A stretch of 64,000 nucleotides of DNA from NCBI GenBank assembly GCA_008933765.1, contig WBUK01000010.1, positions 62,001-126,000 on the forward strand, in the 5' to 3' direction. The translations under genes were made by a program, and so were the position numbers. The stretch comes from Ignavibacteriaceae bacterium (GTDB taxonomy: Bacteria; Bacteroidota; Ignavibacteria; Ignavibacteriales; Ignavibacteriaceae). The notes beneath the pieces are model-generated. The model saw only the letters and a program-made list of their open reading frames with translations, searched no databases and was not told the origin of the DNA. This document shows positions 18,256 through 27,028 of the stretch, one piece after another. Each line of letters begins with the position of its first letter. Position 1 is the stretch's first letter.

Positions 18256-18714
18256 TTAAACTGCGCCGGTAGATCCAAAACCGCCACTTCCGCGTGATGT
18301 GTCGCTGAGTGTATCTGTTTCGATAATACAGGCTCTGTGCACTTCTCCAAGAATCAGCTGCGCTATTCTGTCCCCTCGGTTAATCGTAAAATCTTCTTCT
18401 CCAAAATTGAAGAGAATCACTTTAATTTCGCCTCTGTAGTCTTCGTCAATTGTGCCCGGTGCATTCAGAACACCAATTCCGTTTTTAAAGGCTAACCCGC
18501 TGCGTGCCCGTACCTGTATTTCAAACCCGTGAGGGATTTCAACCTGCAGGTTTGTTGGAATTGCAGCAAAACCCCCTTTTGGAATAATAAACTGCTGCGC
18601 CACCGCTGCGCGAATATCCATCCCTGCGGCACCTTCGCTTTGGTACGCAGGAAGTGGTATATCCCCCATTTCAGGGTCTATTCTCTTAAATTTCAGAATG
18701 GGCTTTTCACTCAA
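18256..18714 (-). CDS. dut: dUTP diphosphatase
   Basis: A 152-residue trimeric-type dUTPase that hydrolyses dUTP to dUMP and keeps uracil out of DNA. Family motifs appear in order: GAAGMDIRA, ARSGLAFKNGIGVLNAPGT with the catalytic Asp in IDEDYRGEI, RGDRIAQLIL, and the C-terminal P-loop-like RGSGGFGSTG. The start is TTG at 18714, supported by AAGGA 7 bases upstream and by the family's usual N-terminal length. Confidence 0.95.
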   Translation of the reverse strand: MSEKPILKFKRIDPEMGDIPLPAYQSEGAAGMDIRAAVAQQFIIPKGGFAAIPTNLQVEIPHGFEIQVRARSGLAFKNGIGVLNAPGTIDEDYRGEIKVILFNFGEEDFTINRGDRIAQLILGEVHRACIIETDTLSDTSRGSGGFGSTGAV

Positions 18715-18970
18715 AATTCTATCCTTACTGTTATTCTTCTCAATTTCTCATATCCGCATATTCGCATATTCCCATACTCTTAAAATATTTTGCATATTAA
18801 GTCAATCTTCTTATTCCAAAAAAAGGTTCATCCAAAACTTTTGCTTTCCTGTTTTTCGCACACTCTCAAAATATTCCGATTGCAAAGTCAATTTTCCTGA
18901 ACCAAAAACAAAATCAATAAACTTGAAAATTTATCTTATAAACCAAACCAAAACCGGTTCACACAAAAAC
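18715..18970. other. Gap between flippase and dut
   Basis: 256 bases, AT-rich, no gene. It contains imprecise repeats of the form CATATTC/CATATCC at about 18750-18800, including CGCATATTCGCATATTCCCA. No clear terminator for the flippase was identified. Confidence 0.5.
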
Positions 18971-20452
18971 TTATCTGCCCCTGACTTTGCGCAAAATGGT
19001 TGATTTAATAACCGTAACTTCCCTCGGGGTAACAACCCTCAACAGAACCAACGCCGCCGGATACGCTGCAGCAAACAAAATCTTAACAAACAGCGAAACA
19101 TTTGCACCATCTATCAGCGTGTAATAAATTACAAACACCACACCGATAAGCAGCAACAAAGTCCCCACTTTCCGGTACTCATAATTTATTTCAAACAACC
19201 TGCGCCCGTAATAAAAGAACCCGATGGCTATCAACATATATGAAATTAGGGTTGCAAAGGCAGCACCCATCAGTTCAAACTGCGGAACCAACAAATAGTT
19301 AAGCACGATGTTTGATATGGCGCCAATTCCCAATAAAATCGGCACAGGAATGCTCTTCTCCTTTATGTAAAACGATGCGTTGAAATTCACATAAAATCCG
19401 TAGAACAAATACCCCAACAGGATAACCGGGATGATGTTCCTCCCCGACCAAAACGCCTCGCCCAGAAAGTGTATCCGACCAACCCCCAATGATGTGATAT
19501 CCTCTATAAAAATTGTAAGAAAAACGAGAATCAAACTGCCGACAATCGTAAAATAAGTAAACACCTTTGCGAAAAGATCGCGTGCGTCGTCGTCATCGGC
19601 ATGTTGCAGAAAAAACGGCTGCCAGGCAAACTGAAACATGCTTACAAACAGCATCATAAACACGCCCAACTTGTAGTTTGCATTATAAATACCGAGCTTT
19701 TCAATGTTCGTCAGCCGCTCCACTATCGGTTTATCAACAACCTGCATAACCATTGCCGCCAACCCTGCGGGTAAAAACGGCAAACCGAACTTCATCAGCC
19801 TTTTTAATACCCCAAAATCAAATTCAAACGAAAGATTGCTGTAGGTAATTGGCAAAAGTGCAAGAAACGAAAAAGCCGAAGCAATTAAATTAGCGAAGAA
19901 AACCGCCTCTATTTTCATCTTAAATATCAGTATCAGCACGAAATTCAAACCGATATTTATCACTATGTTTATCAGCCTGATCATCGAAAATGTAAAGGCT
20001 TTGTTTTCTAACCTCAAAACAATAAACGGCAGAACGCTGAGTGCATCCAAAAACAGAATATTGATCGAGTAAGAAATTAAGTGTTGGTATTTTGCAGCAA
20101 ATTCCGGGTTTACACTTATAGAAACCCCCAAATACGGCATAAGCAGATATAATATCAGCGAAAAGACCGCCCCCGTTGTGAAAACTGTTATATATGATGT
20201 TGTGAATACCTTCTTTGTGCCCCGGTACTCGGGAAGTGTGCTTACTTTCAGGAGTGCGGAATCCATCCCGTAGATGAATACTATATTGAAAATCGCCATG
20301 TAAGCATAAAGGTTGGCAACAACTCCCATTTCGTCGGGCGCAAAGATATTGCTGTAAAAAGGAACTAAAACAAAATTCAGAAACCGCCCTACTACCGTAG
20401 ATATGCCGTAAATTACGGTTTCTTTAGAAAGTTGCTTTAATTTATCGATCAT
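18971..20452 (-). CDS. Polysaccharide flippase (Wzx/MATE-like, oligosaccharide flippase family)
   Basis: A 493-residue polytopic membrane protein with about 12-14 hydrophobic helices. The opening ETVIYGISTVVGRFLNFVLVPFYSNIF is typical of Wzx-like flippases, as is GLPFLPAGLAAMVMQVVDKPIVERL in the middle. Such proteins move lipid-linked oligosaccharides across the inner membrane. The ATG overlaps the nadC stop by four bases (ATGA), so it is translationally coupled to nadC. The polysaccharide glycosyltransferases at 22661-29033 lie upstream on the same strand, and this could be their flippase; that link is inference. Confidence 0.85.
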   Translation of the reverse strand: MIDKLKQLSKETVIYGISTVVGRFLNFVLVPFYSNIFAPDEMGVVANLYAYMAIFNIVFIYGMDSALLKVSTLPEYRGTKKVFTTSYITVFTTGAVFSLILYLLMPYLGVSISVNPEFAAKYQHLISYSINILFLDALSVLPFIVLRLENKAFTFSMIRLINIVINIGLNFVLILIFKMKIEAVFFANLIASAFSFLALLPITYSNLSFEFDFGVLKRLMKFGLPFLPAGLAAMVMQVVDKPIVERLTNIEKLGIYNANYKLGVFMMLFVSMFQFAWQPFFLQHADDDDARDLFAKVFTYFTIVGSLILVFLTIFIEDITSLGVGRIHFLGEAFWSGRNIIPVILLGYLFYGFYVNFNASFYIKEKSIPVPILLGIGAISNIVLNYLLVPQFELMGAAFATLISYMLIAIGFFYYGRRLFEINYEYRKVGTLLLLIGVVFVIYYTLIDGANVSLFVKILFAAAYPAALVLLRVVTPREVTVIKSTILRKVRGR

Positions 20453-21297
20453 TCCAAAGGTTTCAGGATGAGGTCGAGCGAAATGTCCATAGCCTTAGCG
20501 GATTGTGTCAACGCCCCCACTGAAATATAATCCACCCCTGTTTCAGCAATCTCCCTTACATTCTCCAAAGTTACACCGCCGGAAGCCTCCAAACGGCAAC
20601 TGTTATCGCTTATCTCGACCGCTTTTTTAATATCTTCAATCGAAAAGCTTTCGAGCATTACTAAATCAACCCCACTCTCAAGCGCTTCTTTCAGCTCTTC
20701 AAGGTTGTTTACCACCACTTCGATCCTGAAGGAAGTTTCATTTTCCAACTGATGGGCTTTCACCAACGCCACAGCTTCAGAAATTGAACCGGCAGCCGCA
20801 ATGTGGTTGCTCGTGATTAAATACATATCGTACAAACCGATCCGATGGTTGAAACTGCCACCGGTTTTAACTGCCATCTTATCCGTAAGCCGCAAACCGG
20901 GCGCCGTTTTTCGCGTGTCAAGTATTTTGCACTGTGTACCCTCTATTTTCTCCGTGAAGGCTGCTGAAAGTGTGGCAATACCCGACATCCTTTGCAAAAA
21001 ATTCAAAGCGGTTCGTTGTGCCATTAACAGAGATGCCGCATCACCTTCGGCTTCAAGAATTATTTCACCCTCTTTTATTACCGAGCCATCGTCGTGAAGT
21101 ACATTCAGTTTTATCGTTTCATCAACAAGTTCGAAAACCTGCCTGACAACCGATACCCCGGAGACAACCCCCGGTGATAAAGCTTTGAACCTTCCCGTTG
21201 CTTCCCGCTTTTGTTTGAAAATTGCTTCTGTGGTTATGTCGCCGCTCTTTATATCTTCTTCGAGCGCCGACTCAATTATCCGGTCGATCTGTTTCAG
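20449..21297 (-). CDS. nadC: Nicotinate-nucleotide pyrophosphorylase (carboxylating), apparent CTG start
   Basis: A 282-residue quinolinate phosphoribosyltransferase: quinolinate plus PRPP gives nicotinate mononucleotide, CO2 and PPi in NAD synthesis. Conserved blocks are EEDIKSGDITTEA, QRTALNFLQRMSGIAT, TRKTAPGLR, NHRIGLYDM, and the C-terminal EASGGVTLENVREIAETGVD and ISVGALTQSA. The first possible ATG lies about 90 residues in, inside SLLMAQRTALNF, so it cannot be the real start. The frame opens right after the thioesterase stop: TAA, ATT, CTG. The CTG at 21295-21297 has AAGGA 7 bases upstream and gives the normal family length; ATT is the alternative. It overlaps the flippase by four bases. 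Confidence 0.92.
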   Translation of the reverse strand: MKQIDRIIESALEEDIKSGDITTEAIFKQKREATGRFKALSPGVVSGVSVVRQVFELVDETIKLNVLHDDGSVIKEGEIILEAEGDAASLLMAQRTALNFLQRMSGIATLSAAFTEKIEGTQCKILDTRKTAPGLRLTDKMAVKTGGSFNHRIGLYDMYLITSNHIAAAGSISEAVALVKAHQLENETSFRIEVVVNNLEELKEALESGVDLVMLESFSIEDIKKAVEISDNSCRLEASGGVTLENVREIAETGVDYISVGALTQSAKAMDISLDLILKPLE

Positions 21298-21300
21298 AAT

Positions 21301-21708
21301 TTATTCCTTAAAATACTTATCAATCAGTTTATTAAAGATCTCGGGGGATCTTGTCGGCTTACCCGTTTCTGCACTAATAAAAGCGTGTTGCGTGTAACCC
21401 GTGGCAATTACTCTGTCACCCACGCGGATGGTGTAATCGATGCGTAGCCTTGCCATCGGCTTTTGGTTCAGGGTCGATTCAATTTCGATAACTTCGTCGT
21501 AAAAAGCGGGCGAGTGATATTTTACATAAGCATCATACAGTGGCAGCATGTACCCCGCTTCTTCAAAAGATTTGTATGACATCCCCAAATCACGAATAAG
21601 TTCCGTTCTGCCGACTTCAAAAAACTCAAGATATTTGCCGTTATAAACATATTTCATTTGGTCGGTATCGGCATATCTGATTCTGATGGTAGTTTTACTT
21701 GAAACCAT
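21301..21708 (-). CDS. Acyl-CoA thioesterase, 4HBT/YbgC family
   Basis: A 135-residue hotdog-fold protein with the YbgC signature RIRYADTDQMKYVYNGKYLEFF. The Asp of YADTDQ is the catalytic position. Family members hydrolyse short acyl-CoA or 4-hydroxybenzoyl-CoA thioesters. The start at ATG 21708 is chosen because AGGAG lies 4-5 bases upstream and the start follows the accA stop by one base; a longer frame overlapping accA exists but has no ribosome site. Its stop is followed within three bases by the presumed CTG start of nadC in the same frame. Confidence 0.88.
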   Translation of the reverse strand: MVSSKTTIRIRYADTDQMKYVYNGKYLEFFEVGRTELIRDLGMSYKSFEEAGYMLPLYDAYVKYHSPAFYDEVIEIESTLNQKPMARLRIDYTIRVGDRVIATGYTQHAFISAETGKPTRSPEIFNKLIDKYFKE

Positions 21709-21709
21709 G

Positions 21710-22660
21710 TTACTCCTGATATTCACCAATGCCGGCAAATTTTTCAATTCGTGCATCAACAAGTTTATCCGGTTTTATTTTGACTAAGTTTGCAAGCTCT
21801 TCCAGAAGTGCTGATTTAAGAATTTCCGCCATTTTTGTGTGATCTTTGTGCGCCCCGCCGAGTGGCTCAGGGATTATTCTGTCAATAACTTTTAACGGTA
21901 AAAGGTCTTCAGCAGTAAGTTTAAGCGCTTCAGCCGCCTGCTCTTTAAAGTCCCAGCTTCGCCATAAAATGCTCGAGCACGATTCCGGGCTAATCACCGA
22001 GTACCAAGCGTTTTCAAGCATCAGGATACGGTCGCCAACACCCATCCCGAGTGCCCCTCCGCTGGCACCCTCGCCGATAATAACCACTACGATCGGCACT
22101 TTAAGCCGCGCCATTTCCAGAAGATTGCGCGCAATTGCCTCTGCCTGCCCCCGTTCTTCTGCCTCTAAACCGGGGAAAGCGCCGGGGGTATCCAACAGTG
22201 TAACAACGGGCAAACCAAATTTCTCGGCAAGTTTCATCAGCCTGAGTGCCTTTCTGTAGCCCTCGGGGTTCGGCATGCCGAAATTCCGGTAAAGGTTGCT
22301 TTTAGTATCCCGCCCTTTTTGCTGCCCGATTATCATCACCTTAAAATCACCGATTTTCGCCAAACCGCAGACCACGGCTTTGTCGTCACCGAAATTTCTG
22401 TCTCCATGCATCTCAACGAAGTTATCGGTAATATTATAGATATAGTCCAGGGTATATGGTCTGTCGGGGTGTCGTGCCAGTTGTACCTTTTGCCACCGTG
22501 TAAGGCTGTGGTAGATGTTCTCTTTAAGTTGCCTCACCTTTGTTTCAATTACGGCTATCTCGCCATCGATTTCAAGGCCATCTGAAGCTCTTTTCATCTC
22601 AGCCAATTTTTCTTCCAGTTCTATTATCGGCTTTTCAAAGTCGAGTATTGTTTTTGCCAT
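21710..22660 (-). CDS. accA: Acetyl-CoA carboxylase carboxyltransferase subunit alpha
   Basis: A 316-residue AccA with [14 protein letters not shown] at the N-terminus, [13 protein letters not shown], the core ETKSN-like block [41 protein letters not shown] and [17 protein letters not shown]. With AccD it transfers carboxyl from biotin-AccB to acetyl-CoA to form malonyl-CoA. AccD is not in this window. The ATG directly abuts the stop of the fused glycosyltransferase upstream, and the thioesterase follows by one base, so accA sits in a tight operon. Confidence 0.96.
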   Translation of the reverse strand: MAKTILDFEKPIIELEEKLAEMKRASDGLEIDGEIAVIETKVRQLKENIYHSLTRWQKVQLARHPDRPYTLDYIYNITDNFVEMHGDRNFGDDKAVVCGLAKIGDFKVMIIGQQKGRDTKSNLYRNFGMPNPEGYRKALRLMKLAEKFGLPVVTLLDTPGAFPGLEAEERGQAEAIARNLLEMARLKVPIVVVIIGEGASGGALGMGVGDRILMLENAWYSVISPESCSSILWRSWDFKEQAAEALKLTAEDLLPLKVIDRIIPEPLGGAHKDHTKMAEILKSALLEELANLVKIKPDKLVDARIEKFAGIGEYQE

Positions 22661-24682
22661 TTAACTATCGTTCATTAATTTGTTAAAAGTTCTTCCAATA
22701 ATTTCTAAATCCAACCAGATGTTCTGATTTTTTGCGTAGAAAATGTCCGGCTTACTTGAGTTTTCATCCTCATCTATATCCGTGAACCAAAAACCGGTAA
22801 GCCCCCTTTTCCCAAGCCATGGTTCGCCCGGTGCAGCCTCCTGTTTCGGGCCCACAATGCTGACCTTCCCTCTGAGTACCTGCGGAAATTTCGAAATAAA
22901 TTCGTAAAACCTGCTTTTTCGCCCTGAAATTACCCTTCCTGCAAAAAGAAAAGGAAAAAGGAAAATTAAGATAAAAAGTGCAAAGAGAAAATCAAAAGTT
23001 TTCTTTATAACTTTATGAAGTGGCAACCCGATATTGTAGTTCACTTCAAAGAGTTGTATCTCATTCAGAAGCGAAACTTCCGACTTGCTGACCATAAAAT
23101 CACTCTCACCGCCGGTGATCTGAAACTCAACATTTTCTTTCCTGCATGCGGCTACAATTCCTATTATTGCGTTATAACTAAGCTCGCCGGTTGTGAAAAT
23201 CACCTCTTCAATTCCCCTTTCTCTTATCACACGAATTATGTGGTCAACACTTCCGATCACTTCAAACCCTTCGATCCTCTCACCCGTCTGCGATCTCTTC
23301 AACCCAATCAAACCGGCAATTCGCGAGCCTCCCTTTTTCTTCTGTAGTTTTTGCGCAAGTCTGACTGCTTCTTCACCAGTACCCACAATTGCGGCTTTTT
23401 TCCGGAATGACACACCACCGGTTACCCCCGCCTTAAACCATAGTTTTGCAACCACACGCCAGCCTGCAAGCGTAACGGGTAACGAGAAATAGAGTATCAG
23501 CACAACCCCGCGCGAAAATGCGTAGTCCTTAAAGAAAAATGTGAGCGATGTTATTACGAAAAAACCCGCTATTACTGCCCCTATTGTTCGCAACACCGAA
23601 AGCCTGTCTTTTCGGTAAACCGTCAACACAACCGAAGTTAAAATGTGCACCAATACCGGAACGGTATAAATTACCGGTAACCCATACTGCGGTATTTCCC
23701 AGTTTGGCATGCGATAGCGTTGATACATCTCAACGGCGAACAACATCGTTAAATTGTAAAATATTATATCCACCAACACCGCAAGAAATACCAATTTTCT
23801 CTTCCCCATGAAGGCTATCAGCTCCCTGAAAAAAATCGCCGAGCGCAAAAACAGAGATAAAAGCCACGAACCGGAGTAATATTTCTTAACAAAAATGTGC
23901 ATTGCTTCGTAAAATACTTTCACTTCGTTCAGGTCGCTGCGCTTTGTACTCTCACCCTTATAGTGGATTATCTCTGTGGTGTGGACATAATAAACTTTGT
24001 AGCCTGCTTTGTTTATCCGGTAGCAAAGGTCAAGATCTTCACCATACATGAAGAAAGTTTCGTCAAATTCACCCGTTTTTTCGAACGCTTCGCGGGTCAT
24101 CATCATAAAAGCGCCGGAAATAGCGTCAACAGCGTAGGTTTGGTTCTCGTCAAGGTAGGTTAAATTATACTTAGCGAACCACCGGCTTTTAGGGAAAAGA
24201 GCTGAAAGCCCCATTATTTTTGTGAACGAAGCCCAGGGACCCGGGAACCCCCTTCGGCACGCTAACTGCAACGAACCATCCGTGTTTAGCAGTTTACACC
24301 CCGCCATACCCGCATCAGGAGTTGCCTCAAAAAAGGCTATCATTTTCTCAAATGTGTCTTCTTTTACGAGTGTATCCGGGTTAAGCAGAAGAATATAGCG
24401 CCCGGTCGCCTGACGCAATCCGATGTTATTAGCTTTGCCAAACCCTAAATTCCTGCTGTTTACCAAAAGCTTTACCCACGGATATTTCTGTTGTATCAGT
24501 TCAATGCTGCCGTCATCCGATGCGTTATCAACTATTATTACTTCTGTTGTAATACCCTTTGATGCACTTTTAATCGACTCCAGCAGGTTCTGAATGAACT
24601 CTTTAACATTATAATTAACTATTATGATTGAAAGAACAGGCGTCTGATCCCCGCCCTCTGTTGAAAACTCATTCTTTAACAT
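22661..24682 (-). CDS. Family 2 glycosyltransferase fused to a degenerate polyprenyl glycosylphosphotransferase
   Basis: A 673-residue fusion. Residues 1 to about 270 are a WbbL-like GT2 domain (SIIIVNYNVKEF, VDNASDDGS, LLLNPDTLV, FMYGEDLDLCYRINKAGYKV). Residues about 295-410 hold several membrane helices, followed by a Rossmann-like domain (KAAIVGTGEEAVRLA ... FEVIGSVDHI ... EEVIFTTGE) as in CpsE/WcaJ-type initiating transferases. The C-terminal part keeps a hydrophobic helix (KKTFDFLFALFILIFLFPF), VSIVGPKQE and GLTGFWFTDI. The normal catalytic segment between them, with KFRSM and RIDELPQ in the paralogue at 25471, is missing. I infer that only the GT2 half is active and the rest anchors or binds nucleotide sugar. 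Confidence 0.85.
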   Translation of the reverse strand: MLKNEFSTEGGDQTPVLSIIIVNYNVKEFIQNLLESIKSASKGITTEVIIVDNASDDGSIELIQQKYPWVKLLVNSRNLGFGKANNIGLRQATGRYILLLNPDTLVKEDTFEKMIAFFEATPDAGMAGCKLLNTDGSLQLACRRGFPGPWASFTKIMGLSALFPKSRWFAKYNLTYLDENQTYAVDAISGAFMMMTREAFEKTGEFDETFFMYGEDLDLCYRINKAGYKVYYVHTTEIIHYKGESTKRSDLNEVKVFYEAMHIFVKKYYSGSWLLSLFLRSAIFFRELIAFMGKRKLVFLAVLVDIIFYNLTMLFAVEMYQRYRMPNWEIPQYGLPVIYTVPVLVHILTSVVLTVYRKDRLSVLRTIGAVIAGFFVITSLTFFFKDYAFSRGVVLILYFSLPVTLAGWRVVAKLWFKAGVTGGVSFRKKAAIVGTGEEAVRLAQKLQKKKGGSRIAGLIGLKRSQTGERIEGFEVIGSVDHIIRVIRERGIEEVIFTTGELSYNAIIGIVAACRKENVEFQITGGESDFMVSKSEVSLLNEIQLFEVNYNIGLPLHKVIKKTFDFLFALFILIFLFPFLFAGRVISGRKSRFYEFISKFPQVLRGKVSIVGPKQEAAPGEPWLGKRGLTGFWFTDIDEDENSSKPDIFYAKNQNIWLDLEIIGRTFNKLMNDS

Positions 24683-24725
24683 TATAGTTAACTTTTATTA
24701 TAGAAAGGTACAAGGTGCCAATCCC

Positions 24726-25448
24726 TTAAAGCCTGCCGAACATGCTGCCAAATCTGAGCTTCCAAACCATGAATACCGCCTCGTAAACGATTTTTTTCGA
24801 CATTTTAGAGGTCCCCTGAAAACGGTCGAAGAAAATAATCGGGATTTCATCCAACTTAAAGCCTTTTTTCCATGCTTTGAAGTTCATTTCGATCTGAAAT
24901 GCGTAGCCGTTCGATTTAATTTTATCCAAATTGATCGCTTTTAATACCTCAATCCTGAAGCATTTGTACCCTCCGGTTGCGTCTTTAATTGGCAGCCCGG
25001 TAATAAACCTTGTGTACCAATTGGCAAAATAGCTAAGCAGCAGCCTCTTCATGGGCCAGTTAATAACATTAACCCCGGTTAAATAACGGCTGCCGATAAC
25101 CAAATCAGCATCTTCAATTTTCTTTAAAAACTCGGGCACCTTATCCGGGTCGTGTGAAAAATCGGCATCCATCTCAAAAACAAAATCGTAACCGTGCTCA
25201 ATAGCGTACTTAAACCCCGCACAATAGGCAGTGCCTAACCCCATTTTACCGGCACGCCGTATCAGGTGTATCCTCTCGTCAAGAGTCGTCTGTTCTTCAA
25301 CATAATCACCGGTTTTATCCGGTGAGTTGTCGTCAACAACCAATATATTAAGCCCTTCAATTTCCAAACTGAACAGTTTCGGAAGAAGCTTTTCTATGTT
25401 TTCTCGTTCGTTGTATGTTGGCACGATTATAAGGATTTTCTTTTCCAT
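24726..25448 (-). CDS. Polyprenol phosphate mannosyl/glycosyl transferase (DPM1-like GT2)
   Basis: A 240-residue GT2 enzyme with IIVPTYNERENIEKLL, VVDDNSPDKTGDY, the metal-binding FEMDADFSHDP and GSRYLTG, then FDRFQGTSKMSKK near the end. This set matches bacterial and archaeal dolichol/polyprenol-phosphate mannose synthases without the C-terminal membrane domain. It makes a polyprenyl-phosphate sugar donor at the cytoplasmic face of the inner membrane. It lies in the polysaccharide cluster with 22 bases to the upstream phosphotransferase. Confidence 0.9.
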   Translation of the reverse strand: MEKKILIIVPTYNERENIEKLLPKLFSLEIEGLNILVVDDNSPDKTGDYVEEQTTLDERIHLIRRAGKMGLGTAYCAGFKYAIEHGYDFVFEMDADFSHDPDKVPEFLKKIEDADLVIGSRYLTGVNVINWPMKRLLLSYFANWYTRFITGLPIKDATGGYKCFRIEVLKAINLDKIKSNGYAFQIEMNFKAWKKGFKLDEIPIIFFDRFQGTSKMSKKIVYEAVFMVWKLRFGSMFGRL

Positions 25449-25470
25449 AGCTTTTCCACTTTCCCGGGGG

Positions 25471-26874
25471 TTACTCGTAATGTCCTTTTACAAACAAAAC
25501 AACAAATATGGTACGGAATAAAATTTTAATGTCTGTTTTCAGCGACATATTTTCGATATAAAACAGATCGTACTGCAGTTTAATTTTCACATCTTCGATG
25601 CTTTCGTCGTATTTATGCTTAACTTGCGCCCAGCCGGTAATACCGGGTCTGACCCGAAGGCGTCGCTTGTAATACGGAATCTCTTTCGCAAGCTGTTCCA
25701 CGAAGAATGGGCGCTCGGGTCTCGGCCCCACAAGGCTCATCTCCCCCTTGAAAACATTCCAGATTTGCGGTAATTCATCAATCCTTACTTTTCTGATGAA
25801 CCTTCCTACCTTGGTGATTCTGGGGTCATCTTTAGCTGACCAAACAGGGCCGGTAATTTTTTCGGCATCTTTGGTCATCGATCGAAATTTGTAAACTTTG
25901 AATATTTTTCCGTTCAGCCCGCTTCTCTCCTGTTTGTAGATAACGGGCCCCCTACTGTCTAATTTTATGGCAATAGCCGTGGTTAAAAATATCGGGGAAC
26001 CAATAATAAGAATAAAAAATGAAACAACCACATCAATCAGCCTTTTTGCGGCTCTTTCCCACTCGGTCATTAACTGCGGGTTAATATCTATTAAAGGAAA
26101 CCCGTAAAGTTGTACCGTGCGTGCCTGACCGCTGAGGATTTCATATAAATCCGGGATGATTTTAAGCGTAACATCCTTGTTTTCGCAACGGGAAATTATC
26201 TCGATCAGCAGGTCATCGTATTGCCGGCTGACCGAAAGAATCACCTCGCTTACCCCATATTTATCGATAACTTCTTCTATCTCACTAACTTTCCCCACCA
26301 CTTCAATATCTTTGTGTCTTTTCCCAAGATTTTCTTTGTTAATCGCCACATACGCGCACACATCAATCCCTAAAGCGGGATGTGTCGCTATCTGATCGTG
26401 AATCTCTTTCGCCCGGTCGTTAAACCCAACAATTATAGCTTTTTTTCTTCCTATCCCCGAAATTAAGAGCTTTCTTTGCACAGAACGAAGCAACAACCGC
26501 CCCATCACAACAAAAGAAACCATAAGCCCCCAATAAATGAAGATCAGAAAACGGTTCCCTTTGTTCTCGCCCGTGCCGTAATCATCAATAAATATTGCGA
26601 AAAAAAGTATAAAAGTGCCCCAAAAAGTGGTTTTCAGTATTGCAAATATTTCATCAAACCGGCTGAGTGCAAACCATGTGCGATACATCCCAAAGAAAAT
26701 AAACAACAGGAACCAGTAGAAAAAAATTACCAACATCGGTATCAGAAACACCGGCTCGGTAAATTGAGCAAAAATACCGGATTCGTTCCTTATGAAATAA
26801 TAAAACGCCCATGCCAGATTTATCGTGATGAAATCTGTGGTAATTAAAAGAAATTTTTCGCGTTTTTTGTTCAA
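25471..26874 (-). CDS. Polyprenyl glycosylphosphotransferase (exopolysaccharide initiating sugar transferase)
   Basis: A 467-residue WcaJ/CpsE-type protein. Four N-terminal membrane helices are followed by a Rossmann-like domain (RKKAIIVGFNDRAKEI ... EVVGKVSEI) and an intact catalytic domain: YKQERSGLNGKIFKVYKFRSM, RKVRIDELPQIWNVFKGEMS, LVGPRPERP, and RPGITGWAQV. It starts repeat-unit assembly by moving a sugar-1-phosphate from a nucleotide sugar to undecaprenyl phosphate. The start appears to be TTG at 26874. It is the functional paralogue of the decayed C-terminal half of the fusion at 22661. Confidence 0.93.
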   Translation of the reverse strand: MNKKREKFLLITTDFITINLAWAFYYFIRNESGIFAQFTEPVFLIPMLVIFFYWFLLFIFFGMYRTWFALSRFDEIFAILKTTFWGTFILFFAIFIDDYGTGENKGNRFLIFIYWGLMVSFVVMGRLLLRSVQRKLLISGIGRKKAIIVGFNDRAKEIHDQIATHPALGIDVCAYVAINKENLGKRHKDIEVVGKVSEIEEVIDKYGVSEVILSVSRQYDDLLIEIISRCENKDVTLKIIPDLYEILSGQARTVQLYGFPLIDINPQLMTEWERAAKRLIDVVVSFFILIIGSPIFLTTAIAIKLDSRGPVIYKQERSGLNGKIFKVYKFRSMTKDAEKITGPVWSAKDDPRITKVGRFIRKVRIDELPQIWNVFKGEMSLVGPRPERPFFVEQLAKEIPYYKRRLRVRPGITGWAQVKHKYDESIEDVKIKLQYDLFYIENMSLKTDIKILFRTIFVVLFVKGHYE

Positions 26875-26911
26875 TTTTTCACTTTTCTTTTCTGATTTTG
26901 TGATTTTCTTC

Positions 26912-26956
26912 TTTTCCGGTTATCTGAGTAACGGTTTGCTTTCATCTGGTTTTAGC
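26912..26956 (-). pseudogene. Duplicated 3' tail of the 318-residue glycosyltransferase
   Basis: The last codons and trailer of the gene ending at 27029 are repeated about 109 bases downstream. The gene ends KLDESKPLIR-stop; the copy reads KPDESKPLLR-stop, and both stops are followed by CCGGAAAA. A 26-codon frame (27000 to 26920, minus) reads into the copy from one of the tandem ATG codons of a 7-bp repeat. Differences are mostly at third codon positions, which hints that the duplicated tail was under coding constraint for a time. Function of the micro-ORF is unknown and translation is unproven. Confidence 0.7.
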
Positions 26957-26990
26957 AAATTAAAAAGAACTACTAATTCGATAAAAGAAC

Positions 26991-27024
26991 CATTTTTCAT
27001 TTTTCATTTTTCATTTTTCATTTT
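26991..27024 (-). repeat. 7-bp microsatellite giving tandem ATG codons
   Basis: Four full copies and one partial copy of CATTTTT (plus strand), i.e. AAAAATG on the minus strand. Each copy supplies an ATG in a new frame because seven is not a multiple of three. It lies 5 bases past the stop of the 318-residue glycosyltransferase and upstream of the micro-ORF and the phosphotransferase gene. Confidence 0.9.
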
Positions 27025-27028
27025 CCGG

